The notes under the pieces are model-generated. The model was given only the letters and a program-made list of their open reading frames with translations, had not been told where the DNA came from and did no database searches. Of a stretch of DNA of 64,000 bases, positions 8,753 to 17,600 are shown in pieces. The DNA comes from Alcanivoracaceae bacterium. GTDB lineage: Bacteria > Pseudomonadota > Gammaproteobacteria > Xanthomonadales > Marinicellaceae. Location of the stretch: positions 1-64,000 of the forward strand of contig JADGEI010000020.1 in assembly GCA_016744455.1 (NCBI GenBank), in the 5' to 3' direction. Made by a program: the position numbers and the translations under genes. Position 1 is the stretch's first letter, and every line of letters begins with the position of its first letter.

Positions 8753-9314
8753 GTTTTCTGTTCTCTTTTGATAATGCCATAATTAATGTGACTGCTTGTT
8801 TCCAGATTCGCATGACTTGTCTTTCGGATTTGTCGATTACTTGGCTAATTTCTTTAAATGTGAGGTTAAATAGTAATTTGTATTCCAATATTTCGCTGTA
8901 TTGTACATTAATTCGTTCAATCTTTTTGAGAAGTAGGTCTATTTCTATGAAGTCCATATCTACATCACTATCACCTTGAATTAAGCTATAGCTTTTTGTG
9001 GTTGCTAGATGTTTCCTTTTGTTACTTGATTTTGCACGGATAATATCAATCAATAATAATCGCATGCTTTTGGCTAAATAGTTTAAGAAATGGCGTTTAT
9101 TGGATAGATCAATAGAATTTTGGTTGCTTAGTTTAATATAGCATTCATTAGCAATAACTGTTGGTGTAATGGTTTCACCTGTATTGAGGCGGCTAATTTG
9201 ATGGTATGCAATCTCCTTTATGTCTGTATATAACTGTGAATATACTTCATCAAGCAAGTGCTTTTCACCGGCTTTAATTTTGTCTAGTAAAATTGTAATT
9301 TTTTGTTGTTTCAT
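8715..9314 (-). CDS. ECF-like RNA polymerase sigma factor, PF07638 type (module 1)
   Basis: Alternative sigma factor of 199 residues. Region 2 is recognisable as TPTVIANECYIKLS...KRHFLNYLAKSMRLLLIDIIR, with the PTxIxNExYxKL and RRxxLxDxxR signatures of the Sigma70_ECF group found next to Ser/Thr kinases. Region 4 is the helix-turn-helix LTFKEISQVIDKSERQVMRIWK. The gene extends 38 bases into the kinase gene, which implies coupled translation. No anti-sigma gene is next to it, so the kinase is the likely controlling partner (inference). Upstream is a 150-base divergent gap toward a beta-helix secreted protein. Confidence 0.88.
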   Translation of the reverse strand: MKQQKITILLDKIKAGEKHLLDEVYSQLYTDIKEIAYHQISRLNTGETITPTVIANECYIKLSNQNSIDLSNKRHFLNYLAKSMRLLLIDIIRAKSSNKRKHLATTKSYSLIQGDSDVDMDFIEIDLLLKKIERINVQYSEILEYKLLFNLTFKEISQVIDKSERQVMRIWKQAVTLIMALSKENRKHEQQDGDMETSQ

Positions 9315-9400
9315 CTTACTATCATATTCTATTTATCATTTAGCTAGTATCGTTAATTTAATTTTTTCATTAATTTATATGTCATAAATAAAATAATTAA

Positions 9401-9435
9401 TCCGTATTACTTAAATATGCACACAGATTTGTGTG
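9401..9435 (+). promoter_or_regulatory. upstream region of the beta-helix gene: shared motif and palindrome
   Basis: TCCGTATTACTTAAATAT (9401-9418) resembles a sequence found upstream of three other secreted-protein genes in this window. It is followed by the inverted repeat CACACA-N4-TGTGTG (9420-9435), 29 bases before the ATG. The first could be a promoter and the second an operator; neither is proven. Confidence 0.35.
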
Positions 9436-9464
9436 AAATTATTTTAAAAATTTAGGTAAATATT

Positions 9465-10160
9465 ATGAAAAAATTACTAATTTTATGTCTATTAAGCATA
9501 ACAAATTTAACTTTGGCCGACAATGGGGTTTATGCTGTCAATGATGTATGCAACGGTTTTGGATGCTTTCCTGGTGATACAAGTGGTTTTCCAATCACAA
9601 TTACTAATTCAGGAAGTTATCGACTGACTTCAAACTTGGTATCTTCATCTACAACAGATAACGTAATCGAAATAACAGCAGATAATGTTACTTTAGACCT
9701 CAATGGTTTTTCTATCATTGGACCACGAACTTGTACAGGTGATAATGATACATTGGCTTGTACAAATTCTGGTATGACAGCCAGTGGTGTTGTTGCAAAC
9801 GGGAGGAAAAATATTGTTGTGAAAAATGGAATTACTCAAGGTTTTGATACTGGTGTTTCATTAACCAGTAGTGGCCAACGTGGAAACACTGTTCATCATA
9901 TTAACTCTAGTCAAAATGAATTTGGTATAACACTCATCAATGGAGTAATTAGTGATTCAGTTGCTAACAGAAATTTAAACACAGGATTCAGTAATGGACT
10001 TTTTGGCGCATTGATTATTAAAAACAGCTATGCAAGTGGCAACGCCCAATTTAGCGCTATTGCAATAACGTGTAGCAATGTGTTTTTCATCAACAATGCT
10101 GATGATAATTGTGTTAGGTACACCAATGAAAGCACTTGCGGTACGTCGGCTTGTCCTTAA
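9465..10160 (+). CDS. secreted right-handed beta-helix protein
   Basis: Exported protein of 231 residues with a clear signal peptide (about 1-18). The body reads as short beta-strand turns (VIEITADNVTLDLNGFSI, NIVVKNGI, NTVHHINSS, GVISDSVANRN), typical of single-stranded parallel beta-helix proteins related to pectate-lyase folds. No catalytic residues are recognisable, so enzyme function is not claimed. It ends in CGTSACP and lacks the Phe-x-x-Gly-Phe-Glu tail of its neighbour. It is divergent from the module-1 sigma factor, and the next secreted gene follows 11 bases after its stop, so the two probably form an operon. Confidence 0.72.
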   Translation: MKKLLILCLLSITNLTLADNGVYAVNDVCNGFGCFPGDTSGFPITITNSGSYRLTSNLVSSSTTDNVIEITADNVTLDLNGFSIIGPRTCTGDNDTLACTNSGMTASGVVANGRKNIVVKNGITQGFDTGVSLTSSGQRGNTVHHINSSQNEFGITLINGVISDSVANRNLNTGFSNGLFGALIIKNSYASGNAQFSAIAITCSNVFFINNADDNCVRYTNESTCGTSACP

Positions 10161-10171
10161 GGAGAGTTTTA

Positions 10172-10978
10172 ATGAATAAAATAATTAGTCAATCGATTTG
10201 GTCGATTGCGTTAATTCTTGGTTTATATGGTAGTACTGCACAAGCACAGTTTGTTGCGCCTTATTTGGATGCATTAGAATTTAACTCAGATGTTGATTTT
10301 CAGTCAGCGTTTGATATAGATCATAATGATGTTATTTTAGTTGATCCATCATTTGGAACTTCTAGCAATATTACACCAGCTATTATTAGCTCTGTTAGAG
10401 GCGCTGTAGTTGATGGTTACCACAAGGATGCTGCAGGCTTGAAGTATTTTTCATTTGATGTAGATACTATCGTTAATGGCTCTAGTGTTTTAAAAGGTGA
10501 TATTTTAAGATGCGTCGATGCAGCGTGTATGGATTTTATTCTAGTACATGATTCAGATGTAACCAATACAATACATATTAATATTAATGCTTTTACTTTT
10601 GATCCTGAGAATGACGAATTAATTTTTTCAATTGATAATAATGCAACCATTGCAGGGACACCTTATTTGTCATCTGACTTAATTAGGTTTGACGGTACAA
10701 ATTTTTCTCTTGAATATGGCCCTTTTCTTGATGTGTTTTTATTGCATAACAATGTTGATGGTTTGTCTATGATTGATGCCGATCAATTTTTAGTAAGCTT
10801 TGCTAACAACAGTAAACGTAATGATATATATAAGGTTAATACAACGACTCAAACATGGAATCTTGCGTATACACCATTTAATGATGTCAGTTCTTTTAAT
10901 CACATTAACGTCAGTTCCTTAATGGTGCATACCCAAGATGTACCTGAATTACTATTTTCTGATGGTTTTGAAGATTAG
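10172..10978 (+). CDS. secreted protein with C-terminal GFED tail
   Basis: I place the start at the ATG at 10172 (268 residues), because GGAGAG sits just upstream and the product begins with a normal signal peptide ending near AQA. The body is beta-rich with alternating Asp and hydrophobic residues (DILRCVDAACMDFILVHDSDV) and has no family I can name. It ends LLFSDGFED, the short tail shared by many exported proteins in this window. A strong intrinsic terminator follows 44 bases after the stop. It is likely co-transcribed with the beta-helix gene upstream. Confidence 0.75.
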   Translation: MNKIISQSIWSIALILGLYGSTAQAQFVAPYLDALEFNSDVDFQSAFDIDHNDVILVDPSFGTSSNITPAIISSVRGAVVDGYHKDAAGLKYFSFDVDTIVNGSSVLKGDILRCVDAACMDFILVHDSDVTNTIHININAFTFDPENDELIFSIDNNATIAGTPYLSSDLIRFDGTNFSLEYGPFLDVFLLHNNVDGLSMIDADQFLVSFANNSKRNDIYKVNTTTQTWNLAYTPFNDVSSFNHINVSSLMVHTQDVPELLFSDGFED

Positions 10979-11021
10979 CTATAAAGGTAGTCTATAGATG
11001 GGCTAACAATAAGGAAAACAA

Positions 11022-11046
11022 GGGTGAATTAATTTCACCCTTTTTT
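11022..11046 (+). terminator. rho-independent terminator
   Basis: GGGTGAA (11022-11028), a five-base loop and TTCACCC (11034-11040) are followed directly by six T residues. It ends the secreted-protein operon and insulates ruvA. Confidence 0.85.
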
Positions 11047-11103
11047 ATGTCTAAAACTTTATGGATAGTGTAGAATCTGTTTGATTAAATACAAGATGTA
11101 AAA

Positions 11104-11721
11104 ATGATTGGTAGAATTAAAGGAACACTTATACAAAAAGATCCTCCTATGATGTTGGTGGATGTCAATGGTGTAGGTTATGAAATAGAAGCACCTATGC
11201 GTGTTTTCTTTGAATTGCCAGAAAATGGAACAGAAGTAACAGTTATTACCCATCTATTGGTACGTGAAGACGCACAAATTCTGTATGGTTTTAATAACTT
11301 GGGGCAACGTGAACTCTTTCGTAAATTATTGAAAGTTAATGGTATAGGAGCTAAATCTGCCTTGGCTGTTTTGTCTACTATGTCTACGGATGAGTTTGTT
11401 GGTATGATTCAATCCCAAGATGTCAGTGCCATTATTAAAATTCCTGGTGTTGGTAAAAAAACTGCACAACGTCTTATCATTGAAATGCGTGATAAGTTGG
11501 GTGGTGTCGCTAGCAGTGATATTTCATTGCCCGGAAATGGTGCCCAGGCTTCCAACCTTGGCAATATGCCTGCCAGTGCTCAATCCGAAGCATTAGTCGC
11601 CTTACAGTCCCTCGGTTTTAAACCTCAAGAAGTTAATATGCTAATTAAACGAGTCGCTAAAGATAACATGACAGCTGAAGAGATCATTCGTCTATGCTTG
11701 CAACACAAGGGAGCATCTTAA
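11104..11721 (+). CDS. ruvA: Holliday junction branch-migration complex subunit RuvA
   Basis: RuvA tetramers bind four-way DNA junctions and load the RuvB motor. This 205-residue protein has the N-terminal OB fold ([31 protein letters not shown]), two helix-hairpin-helix motifs ([17 protein letters not shown] and [19 protein letters not shown]) and the C-terminal three-helix domain that contacts RuvB ([17 protein letters not shown]). It overlaps ruvB by one base. No ruvC lies upstream; a terminator and a secreted-protein operon occupy that position instead. Confidence 0.97.
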   Translation: MIGRIKGTLIQKDPPMMLVDVNGVGYEIEAPMRVFFELPENGTEVTVITHLLVREDAQILYGFNNLGQRELFRKLLKVNGIGAKSALAVLSTMSTDEFVGMIQSQDVSAIIKIPGVGKKTAQRLIIEMRDKLGGVASSDISLPGNGAQASNLGNMPASAQSEALVALQSLGFKPQEVNMLIKRVAKDNMTAEEIIRLCLQHKGAS

Positions 11722-12761
11722 TGGGATTTGATAATGAAAATGAAAGGTTGATTTCTGCTGATTATGAGAATAATCAAGAAAGTTTGATAGAAGCCAGTAT
11801 TAGGCCTCAAAACCTAGAGCAATACATCGGACAATTGCCTCTAAAAGAACAAATGTCATTGTTTATTGAAGCCACTAAAAGGCGATCTGAGGCGCTGGAT
11901 CATGTTTTGGTATTTGGCCCTCCAGGTCTAGGTAAAACCACTATTGCCAATGTTATTGCTAATGAATTAGGTGTTTCTATGCGTTCAACATCGGGACCAG
12001 TAATAGAAAAAGCTGGCGATTTAGCTGCTCTATTGACTAATTTACAACCACATGATGTGTTGTTTATTGATGAAATCCATCGATTATCTGCAAATGTCGA
12101 AGAAATTTTATACCCTGCCATGGAAGATTTTCAAATTGATATCATGATAGGAGAAGGACCAGCAGCACGTTCTATCAAATTAGATTTGCCACCTTTTACC
12201 TTAATTGGTGCAACCACAAGAGCGGGATTGTTGACCTCGCCATTGCGCGATCGGTTTGGTATTGTACAAAGATTAGAATTCTATAATGTTAAAGAACTCA
12301 CTGAAATAGTTTCACGGTCTGCAAAAATTCTCAACATTCATACCCATAGTGATGGCTGCATTGAAATTGCACGAAGAGCCAGAGGTACACCACGAATTGC
12401 CAACCGTTTATTACGTCGTGTACGTGATTATGCCGAAATCAAAGGCGATGGTAGCATTACCGCTGAAATCGCTAATAAAGCATTGACCATGTTACAAGTA
12501 GATAACAATGGTTTGGATGAAATGGATAGGCGTTTATTAAAAACGCTGGCCGAACAATTTGACGGAGGCCCTGTTGGTATCAACTCGCTGGCAGCCGCAT
12601 TAAGTGAAGAGCGCGGTACATTAGAAGATGTAGTCGAACCTTATTTAATTCAACAAGGCTACGTCATGCGCACCTCACGCGGCAGACAAGCCACCAAAAA
12701 AACCTGGCAATGGCTAGGGCTAAAACCACAACAAGCTTTGATTGAAGACATGTTTGAGTAA
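11721..12761 (+). CDS. ruvB: Holliday junction helicase motor RuvB
   Basis: AAA+ ATPase of 346 residues that drives branch migration with RuvA. The ATG at 11721 shares a base with the ruvA stop and has GGGAG upstream. Visible elements are Walker [10 protein letters not shown] (about residues 54-62), Walker B DEIHRL, sensor 1 around [16 protein letters not shown] with its arginine finger, and a C-terminal winged helix ([20 protein letters not shown]). Normal family length. No terminator is visible after it. Confidence 0.97.
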   Translation: MGFDNENERLISADYENNQESLIEASIRPQNLEQYIGQLPLKEQMSLFIEATKRRSEALDHVLVFGPPGLGKTTIANVIANELGVSMRSTSGPVIEKAGDLAALLTNLQPHDVLFIDEIHRLSANVEEILYPAMEDFQIDIMIGEGPAARSIKLDLPPFTLIGATTRAGLLTSPLRDRFGIVQRLEFYNVKELTEIVSRSAKILNIHTHSDGCIEIARRARGTPRIANRLLRRVRDYAEIKGDGSITAEIANKALTMLQVDNNGLDEMDRRLLKTLAEQFDGGPVGINSLAAALSEERGTLEDVVEPYLIQQGYVMRTSRGRQATKKTWQWLGLKPQQALIEDMFE

Positions 12762-12780
12762 AAACCACTTCGCCTGAATC

Positions 12781-12825
12781 TGTCATTCCAACCGAGCTTA
12801 AGCGAGAGCAGGGATCCAGGGTTTT
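12781..12825. repeat. short intergenic repeat-like element
   Basis: The stretch just after ruvB (TGTCATTCCAACCGAGC, then GCGAGAGCAGGGATCCAGG) is more GC-rich than its surroundings. It resembles the TGTCATTCC...GGGATCCAGG type of short interspersed sequence common between bacterial genes. The resemblance is from memory. No second copy is seen in this window. Confidence 0.35.
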
Positions 12826-12879
12826 AACAAAATCAAAATTATTTCTCGCAGAGAGAAGATTAAAAGGCATTACAATAGA

Positions 12880-13050
12880 ATGTTTTTTATGCTTACAATA
12901 ATTATTAATATTGTTAGATTAAATGAAGATAATAAGTCATATACACATATTTATGAAGAGCAATTTAATTTCAAACTTGGAACAAATAATTTTGAATTTG
13001 AATACGAAAATGGAAATTATGAAATGTTTGCTGGATATTATCTAAAATAA
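12880..13050 (+). CDS. possible small protein of 56 residues
   Basis: Open frame from ATG 12880 (a second in-frame ATG lies three codons on) to TAA 13048. It encodes a short hydrophobic start followed by an acidic, aromatic-rich segment (TNNFEFEYENGNYEMFAGYY). No ribosome site is clear and no family is recognised. It sits in accessory DNA between ruvB and the ribbon-helix-helix pair and may be a gene remnant. Confidence 0.25.
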   Translation: MFFMLTIIINIVRLNEDNKSYTHIYEEQFNFKLGTNNFEFEYENGNYEMFAGYYLK

Positions 13051-13118
13051 AAATTAAATGTTGAATTTCCGTATTTTTATAGTAAAACGTGCAAATTTGT
13101 AATAGGTTAAATTATAGT

Positions 13119-13147
13119 GTATTATCATTATAATACGTGTTATAATG
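13119..13147 (+). promoter_or_regulatory. overlapping palindromes: probable operator with TATAAT
   Basis: Two overlapping perfect inverted repeats lie 27-55 bases before the next gene: GTATTAT-N4-ATAATAC (13119-13136) and CATTATAA-N6-TTATAATG (13126-13147). The second contains a TATAAT (13141-13146). Paired palindromes over a -10 box upstream of a ribbon-helix-helix gene are typical of autorepression; that function is inference. Confidence 0.55.
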
Positions 13148-13173
13148 TTTTTAAATAAATAAAGAGCTAATGT

Positions 13174-13443
13174 ATGACTGCAAAAACTGAAAGAGTAACA
13201 ATATTAACTACGCCTGATTTTAAAAGCTATTTAGTAGAACAAGCAAAAAAACTAGAGGTAAGTGTATCAGAATTAATTCGATTAAGATGCAATGATGATT
13301 CTGTGCCTAGTAATGATGAGGCTTTATTAAAAGAGCTTGTTATTCAAAGCAAACAAGCTATTGTGAAAGCTAATTCATCTTTAGATAAAGGCCTAAATGA
13401 CATGTCTGAAACACTAACATACTTAAAAAAGCAAAGGGCGTGA
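13174..13443 (+). CDS. ribbon-helix-helix (CopG-like) DNA-binding protein
   Basis: Small protein of 89 residues. The N-terminus ERVTILTTPDFKSYLVEQAKKLEVSVSELIR has the beta strand, helix, turn and helix of the MetJ/Arc/CopG fold, followed by a C-terminal helix. AAAGAG precedes the ATG. One base separates it from a small coiled-coil gene, so the two are an operon. The arrangement (autoregulated RHH protein plus tiny partner) resembles plasmid or toxin-antitoxin pairs, but the partner is not a recognisable toxin. Confidence 0.7.
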   Translation: MTAKTERVTILTTPDFKSYLVEQAKKLEVSVSELIRLRCNDDSVPSNDEALLKELVIQSKQAIVKANSSLDKGLNDMSETLTYLKKQRA

Positions 13444-13444
13444 A

Positions 13445-13636
13445 ATGAGTTTATTAAAAGATGCAATCAGTTCAATGAAAGAAGTTATCTTGTTATCAGA
13501 TAAAGTTGAAAGGGTTGGCAAAGAGTTAACCGATGTATCAATAGAATTAAGAAATCATGGCGATAGACTTATTAGGCTTGAAACGCTAGTTGAGGTTGCT
13601 AAATCTCGAAACAATATAATTCAAGACAAAACTTAG
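13445..13636 (+). CDS. small coiled-coil protein, partner of the RHH gene
   Basis: 63 residues, almost entirely helical with heptad-like spacing (LLSDKVERVGKELTDVSIELRNHGDRLIRLETLVEVAK). No signal peptide, membrane helix or catalytic motif. It begins one base after the upstream stop. I do not recognise a named family; proteins with a similar RLIRLETLVE ending occur as short partners in accessory regions (from memory). Function unknown. Confidence 0.55.
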   Translation: MSLLKDAISSMKEVILLSDKVERVGKELTDVSIELRNHGDRLIRLETLVEVAKSRNNIIQDKT

Positions 13637-13656
13637 GCGATTGTTTAAAAAAATAT

Positions 13657-14384
13657 ATGAATCAAATTAATAACATAAATTCACGTGATATGATGTTAAA
13701 TGAAAAGTGTATTATAAGAATAGCAGCAATAATACTATTTTTGCTGCTCCCACTAATTAGCAGTGCTAATAATTGGGAGTATAAGCTCGAAGATGCAATG
13801 ATTGAGAAAGTGGATGATAAGGGTAAAAAATCCATTCTATAGATACGCTAGTATTAGACAGCTAATTAAGCCGCATCTCTAATCATGCAAAAGAATACCC
13901 TCCAAAGTTTAAAAGTAAAGAAGAGCAACAAGAAATTGTTACCAAGCTAGAACAGATTATTGGATTGCTCAAAAAAATAAGCAAAAATAATCAGGAGAGC
14001 CCTGAATTCTTAGTAAGGACCGCCTTTGCTAATAGCATGGGGAATAATGTAGGTTTGAAAGGGTCTGCTGAAAAATCTAGGAGCTATTACAAAAAGCTCT
14101 TAAATATTGCGCCTGAGAACCCTATTGCCAATTATCAATAGGGCATGTTTCTTTCAGGAACTAAGAAGTACCATTTTGATAGCGTTCCTTATTTAGGAAG
14201 AGCGTTGGAGCTAAAACAAAATGATGCTCAATATACACTTGGACTTCTTTATTTCCATCAAGGTAATAAACAAATGGGTATGGAAATACTTCAAAACTAT
14301 TCCAAGGACAATCCGAATAATTGCCAAGTAAAAAAAATTATTAAAGCAATTAAATCAGGTGGGCTTAAGTTTGAGTCAAGCTAA
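13657..14384 (+). pseudogene. broken secreted TPR-like protein gene
   Basis: The 5' part (from ATG 13657 or the ATG a dozen codons later) encodes a signal peptide-like segment (RIAAIILFLLLPLISSANN) and stops at 13840-13842. The reading continues in another frame after a shift near the A run at about 13825-13830. That frame has in-phase stops at 13863 (TAA) and 14139 (TAG). Between and after these stops the translation is coherent: a Lys-rich helical region, then YYKKLLNIAPENPIANYQ, stop, and GMFLSGTKKYHF...ALELKQNDAQYTLGLLYFHQG, which looks like TPR or Sel1-type repeats. One frameshift and two nonsense codons mark it as decayed. Confidence 0.7.
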
Positions 14385-14408
14385 TTTATTTAAAAAGTAA
14401 ATACAAAT

Positions 14409-14436
14409 AATACAAAGGACGAGAAATACAAAGGAC
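14409..14436. repeat. 12-bp direct repeat
   Basis: AATACAAAGGAC occurs at 14409-14420 and again at 14425-14436. It lies in the 287-base gap (14385-14671) between the pseudogene and the large FG-GAP gene, which contains no gene that I can support. Confidence 0.4.
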
Positions 14437-14574
14437 AGTCTGAGGTGCTACCAATTTAATGGGCACTTAAGTTAAATTACATAGAAAAACCCAATAATTT
14501 CATTAATTTTCAAACATAAAAAAATCATAAAACTTCTTGTTTTTCGCTAAAAACCTACATAAATATCAGATCTA

Positions 14575-14609
14575 AGGACATCCTCAGTACTTCCTCAGGA
14601 CATCCTCAG
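14575..14609. promoter_or_regulatory. three CCTCAG repeats at 11-base spacing
   Basis: AGGACATCCTCAG occurs at 14575-14587 and 14597-14609. CCTCAG alone occurs at 14582, 14593 and 14604, exactly eleven bases apart, so all copies face the same side of the helix. The last lies 62 bases before the ATG of the FG-GAP gene. An activator or repressor array is plausible but unproven. Confidence 0.4.
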
Positions 14610-14671
14610 AGTTCAACATGGTTTTTTTTCTAAAATAGAAACCTTAAATTATCACCTATTAGGAAAAAACA

Positions 14672-17600
14672 ATGTATTGTATAAATTCAATATTCAAACA
14701 GTCTAAAAAAGTTGTTTTCATGTCATTTATTGCCCCTGTGTTTCTGTGTTTTACTGCAGCTGCAAGTTATTTCAATGTACCGAATAATTTTGTCGCAAGC
14801 CAGCCAGAAGTTGTAGCCCAAGTAAGTAACAATTTTAATGCAGTGGAAAACTCAGTTAATGACATCAGTAGATTTACTGCTCTTGATGGTTTAGTTGCGA
14901 ATAGGCAAACAGATATAACAACTCAACAAAACACTATAACGGCACAGCAACCAAGTCAGATTAAAATGACCAGCCAACAAGTTAAATCAGGAAAAATACC
15001 AGAGGGTCTTACGAAGGGTGAATGGCAAAGCATCCAAACACAGATGAAGATGAGTAAATATCAAGCTTATCCAACCGAATATGGGGGTTATCAGTCAGCT
15101 AATCCAGCCAATGGTTGGCAAATAAATTATGGTCTGGATGGTACCACCACCTTAACCCCCTATAATAACAGTGCTGAGGATTTTCACATCTCTTTACGCC
15201 TTAACTCTGTCTTTTATCAGTCATATAAACCTGATGACTCACATAATTTTGTTCAACCTACCAATATCAATTTCAACCATGACCGCCTGAATTATCACTG
15301 GAATGATAACATAACCGAATACTGGATAAATTCTGAGCAAAAACTGGAACAGTGGTTTGAGATAAAACAACGCCCTGAAAATCATTATGGCCGTGCCGGC
15401 CACCGTTTAGAACCCAATCTCTTGCAAGTACAAATGACTCTAGACACAGATCTACCAGTGAATTTATACAATAATCAACTGCGTATCGGTACAGTCATCT
15501 ATGACCAACTCAAAGTATGGGATGCCAGTGGAAAAAGAATCACCGCCCATTTGGACTTGCAAGGAAAGCACCTTAATGTATTGATGGACGATGAATCTGC
15601 CATTTATCCGCTGACCATAGACCCCAGTTTTACCCAGCAAGCTTACCTTAAAGCTTCCAATTCAGCCGCGTCTAGTAACTTTGGGTCATCGGTATCAATC
15701 TCACAAAATACCTTGGTAGTTGGGGCACCACGTGAGGGTTTAAATTCTTCAGGAGCGGTTTATGTTTTTGTTCGCAATGGCACAATATGGACTCAGCAAG
15801 CTTATCTAAAAGCTGCTAGCCCAACGGCGAATGATTTTTTTGGGGGATCGGTTTCGATTTTCTTTGATACTCTGGTTGTTGGGGCCTCTGGAGAGGACAG
15901 TAGTGCAACCGGTGTGAATGGTAATGAGACGGATAACGCAGCGTTCGATTCAGGTGCGGCCTATGTGTTTGTTCGCAATTTTGGGGTTTGGTCTCAGCAG
16001 GCGTATTTAAAGGCCTCAAACACCGATGGAGGTGATATGTTTGGTGGTTCAGTGTCTTATTTCAATGAAACGGTTGTGATTGGTGCCTCTCAAGAGGCCA
16101 GCAATTCCACCGGCGTCAATGGCGGGCAGTCTAACAATACTTTCACTGAGTCCGGTGCGGTTTATGTGTTTGTTCGCAATGGAAGTAGCTGGAGTCAGCA
16201 AGCCTATTTAAAGGCATCCAATACAAACGCTTTTGATTTATTTGGAAGGTCTGTATCTTACTCAAATGAAACCCTTGTTGTTGGGGCCTCTCGTGAGGAT
16301 AGCAATGCCACTGGGGTCAATGGCAATCAAAACAGTAATTTACTCAGTGATTCTGGCGCAGCCTATGTATTCGTTCGTAATGGTACAATTTGGTCGCAAC
16401 AAGCTTACATAAAAGCCTCTAATACAGGGTTTGGTGATGCTTTTGGATCAGATGTGGCGATATTGAATGATACCTTGGTGGTTACAGCGGCAAGCGAGGA
16501 CAGTAATGCCATTGGGGTTAATGGGAATCAGAGCAATAATTTAGCAGAAGGTTCAGGCGCGGTTTATGTGTTTGTTCGCAATGGCACGACATGGTCCCAA
16601 CAGGCCTATTTAAAAGCCTCGAATACTGATAGTGGTGATGGCTTTGGCGGGTCTTTATCAATTTATTTTGATACACTATTGGTTGGTGCTCCACGTGAAG
16701 ACAGTAACACCATTGGGGTAAATGGCAATCAGAGTAATAATTCAGCAGCTAGTTCTGGTGCAGCTTACTTGTTCGTTCGCAATGGCACGACATGGTCTCA
16801 ACAGGCTTATTTAAAAGCCTCAAACACAGATGCTGGCGATGGGTTTGGGCAATCAGTAACCCTCTCGGAAAGACGCCTGATGGTTGGAGCCCCTGGTGAA
16901 GCCAGTAATGCCAGCGGGGTGAATGGCAATCAGGGTGATAATTCTACGAGTTTTGCCGGTGCAGTCTACGTAAGGGATCTTACCTATACTGTCGGCGGAA
17001 CTGTCACTGGTTTAGCCGTTGGTAACAATGTGACCTTGCAGAATAATGGGGCAGATAGTTTAACCATCAGTGCCAATGGCGCATTTACTTTTCCAACCGC
17101 CTTGCCTGGAGCAACCAACTATGCGGTTACAGTCTCAAGCCAACCTACAACACCCAATCAAACTTGTAGCCTCAGTAATGACAGTGGTACAGTCACAAAC
17201 TTAGATGTAACTGATGTAACGGTCACCTGTGTTAGTAGCCTTAGCATAGGTGGTCAAGTCAATGGTCTGGCAAGCGGCAACAGCTTGATACTGCAGAATA
17301 ATGGAGCAGATAACTTAACCATCAGTGCCAATGGTGCATTTACTTTTTCAACACCTTTGACTGATGGAGACACTTACGCGGTTACAGTATCGAGCCAGCC
17401 AACCACACCTAATCAAGTCTGTACCATTAATAACAGCAGTGGTGTCGCAAACTCAGATATCGATGATATTATGGTGAACTGCAATACTGAGCCCACAGTA
17501 GTATCAGATGTTTATACCATGACTGAAGACAGCTATTTGGAAGCCGCAGATAAGGATGGTCAAGATACCCCAGATCCCAATGACAACAGTGTCTTGGTTA

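Noticed and set aside
10981-11104. ruvC upstream of ruvA
   Set aside because: The usual position is occupied by a terminator and secreted-protein genes; no RuvC motif is visible in any frame nearby.
13174-13636. Classical type II toxin-antitoxin annotation
   Set aside because: The first protein is RHH-like, but the second is a plain coiled coil with no RelE, Fic, PIN, MazF or other toxin feature; I keep it as an unknown pair.
15620-16980. Regularly spaced DNA repeats suggesting a CRISPR array
   Set aside because: The periodicity is that of in-frame FG-GAP codons inside a long open frame; units are far longer than CRISPR repeats and vary like protein repeats.
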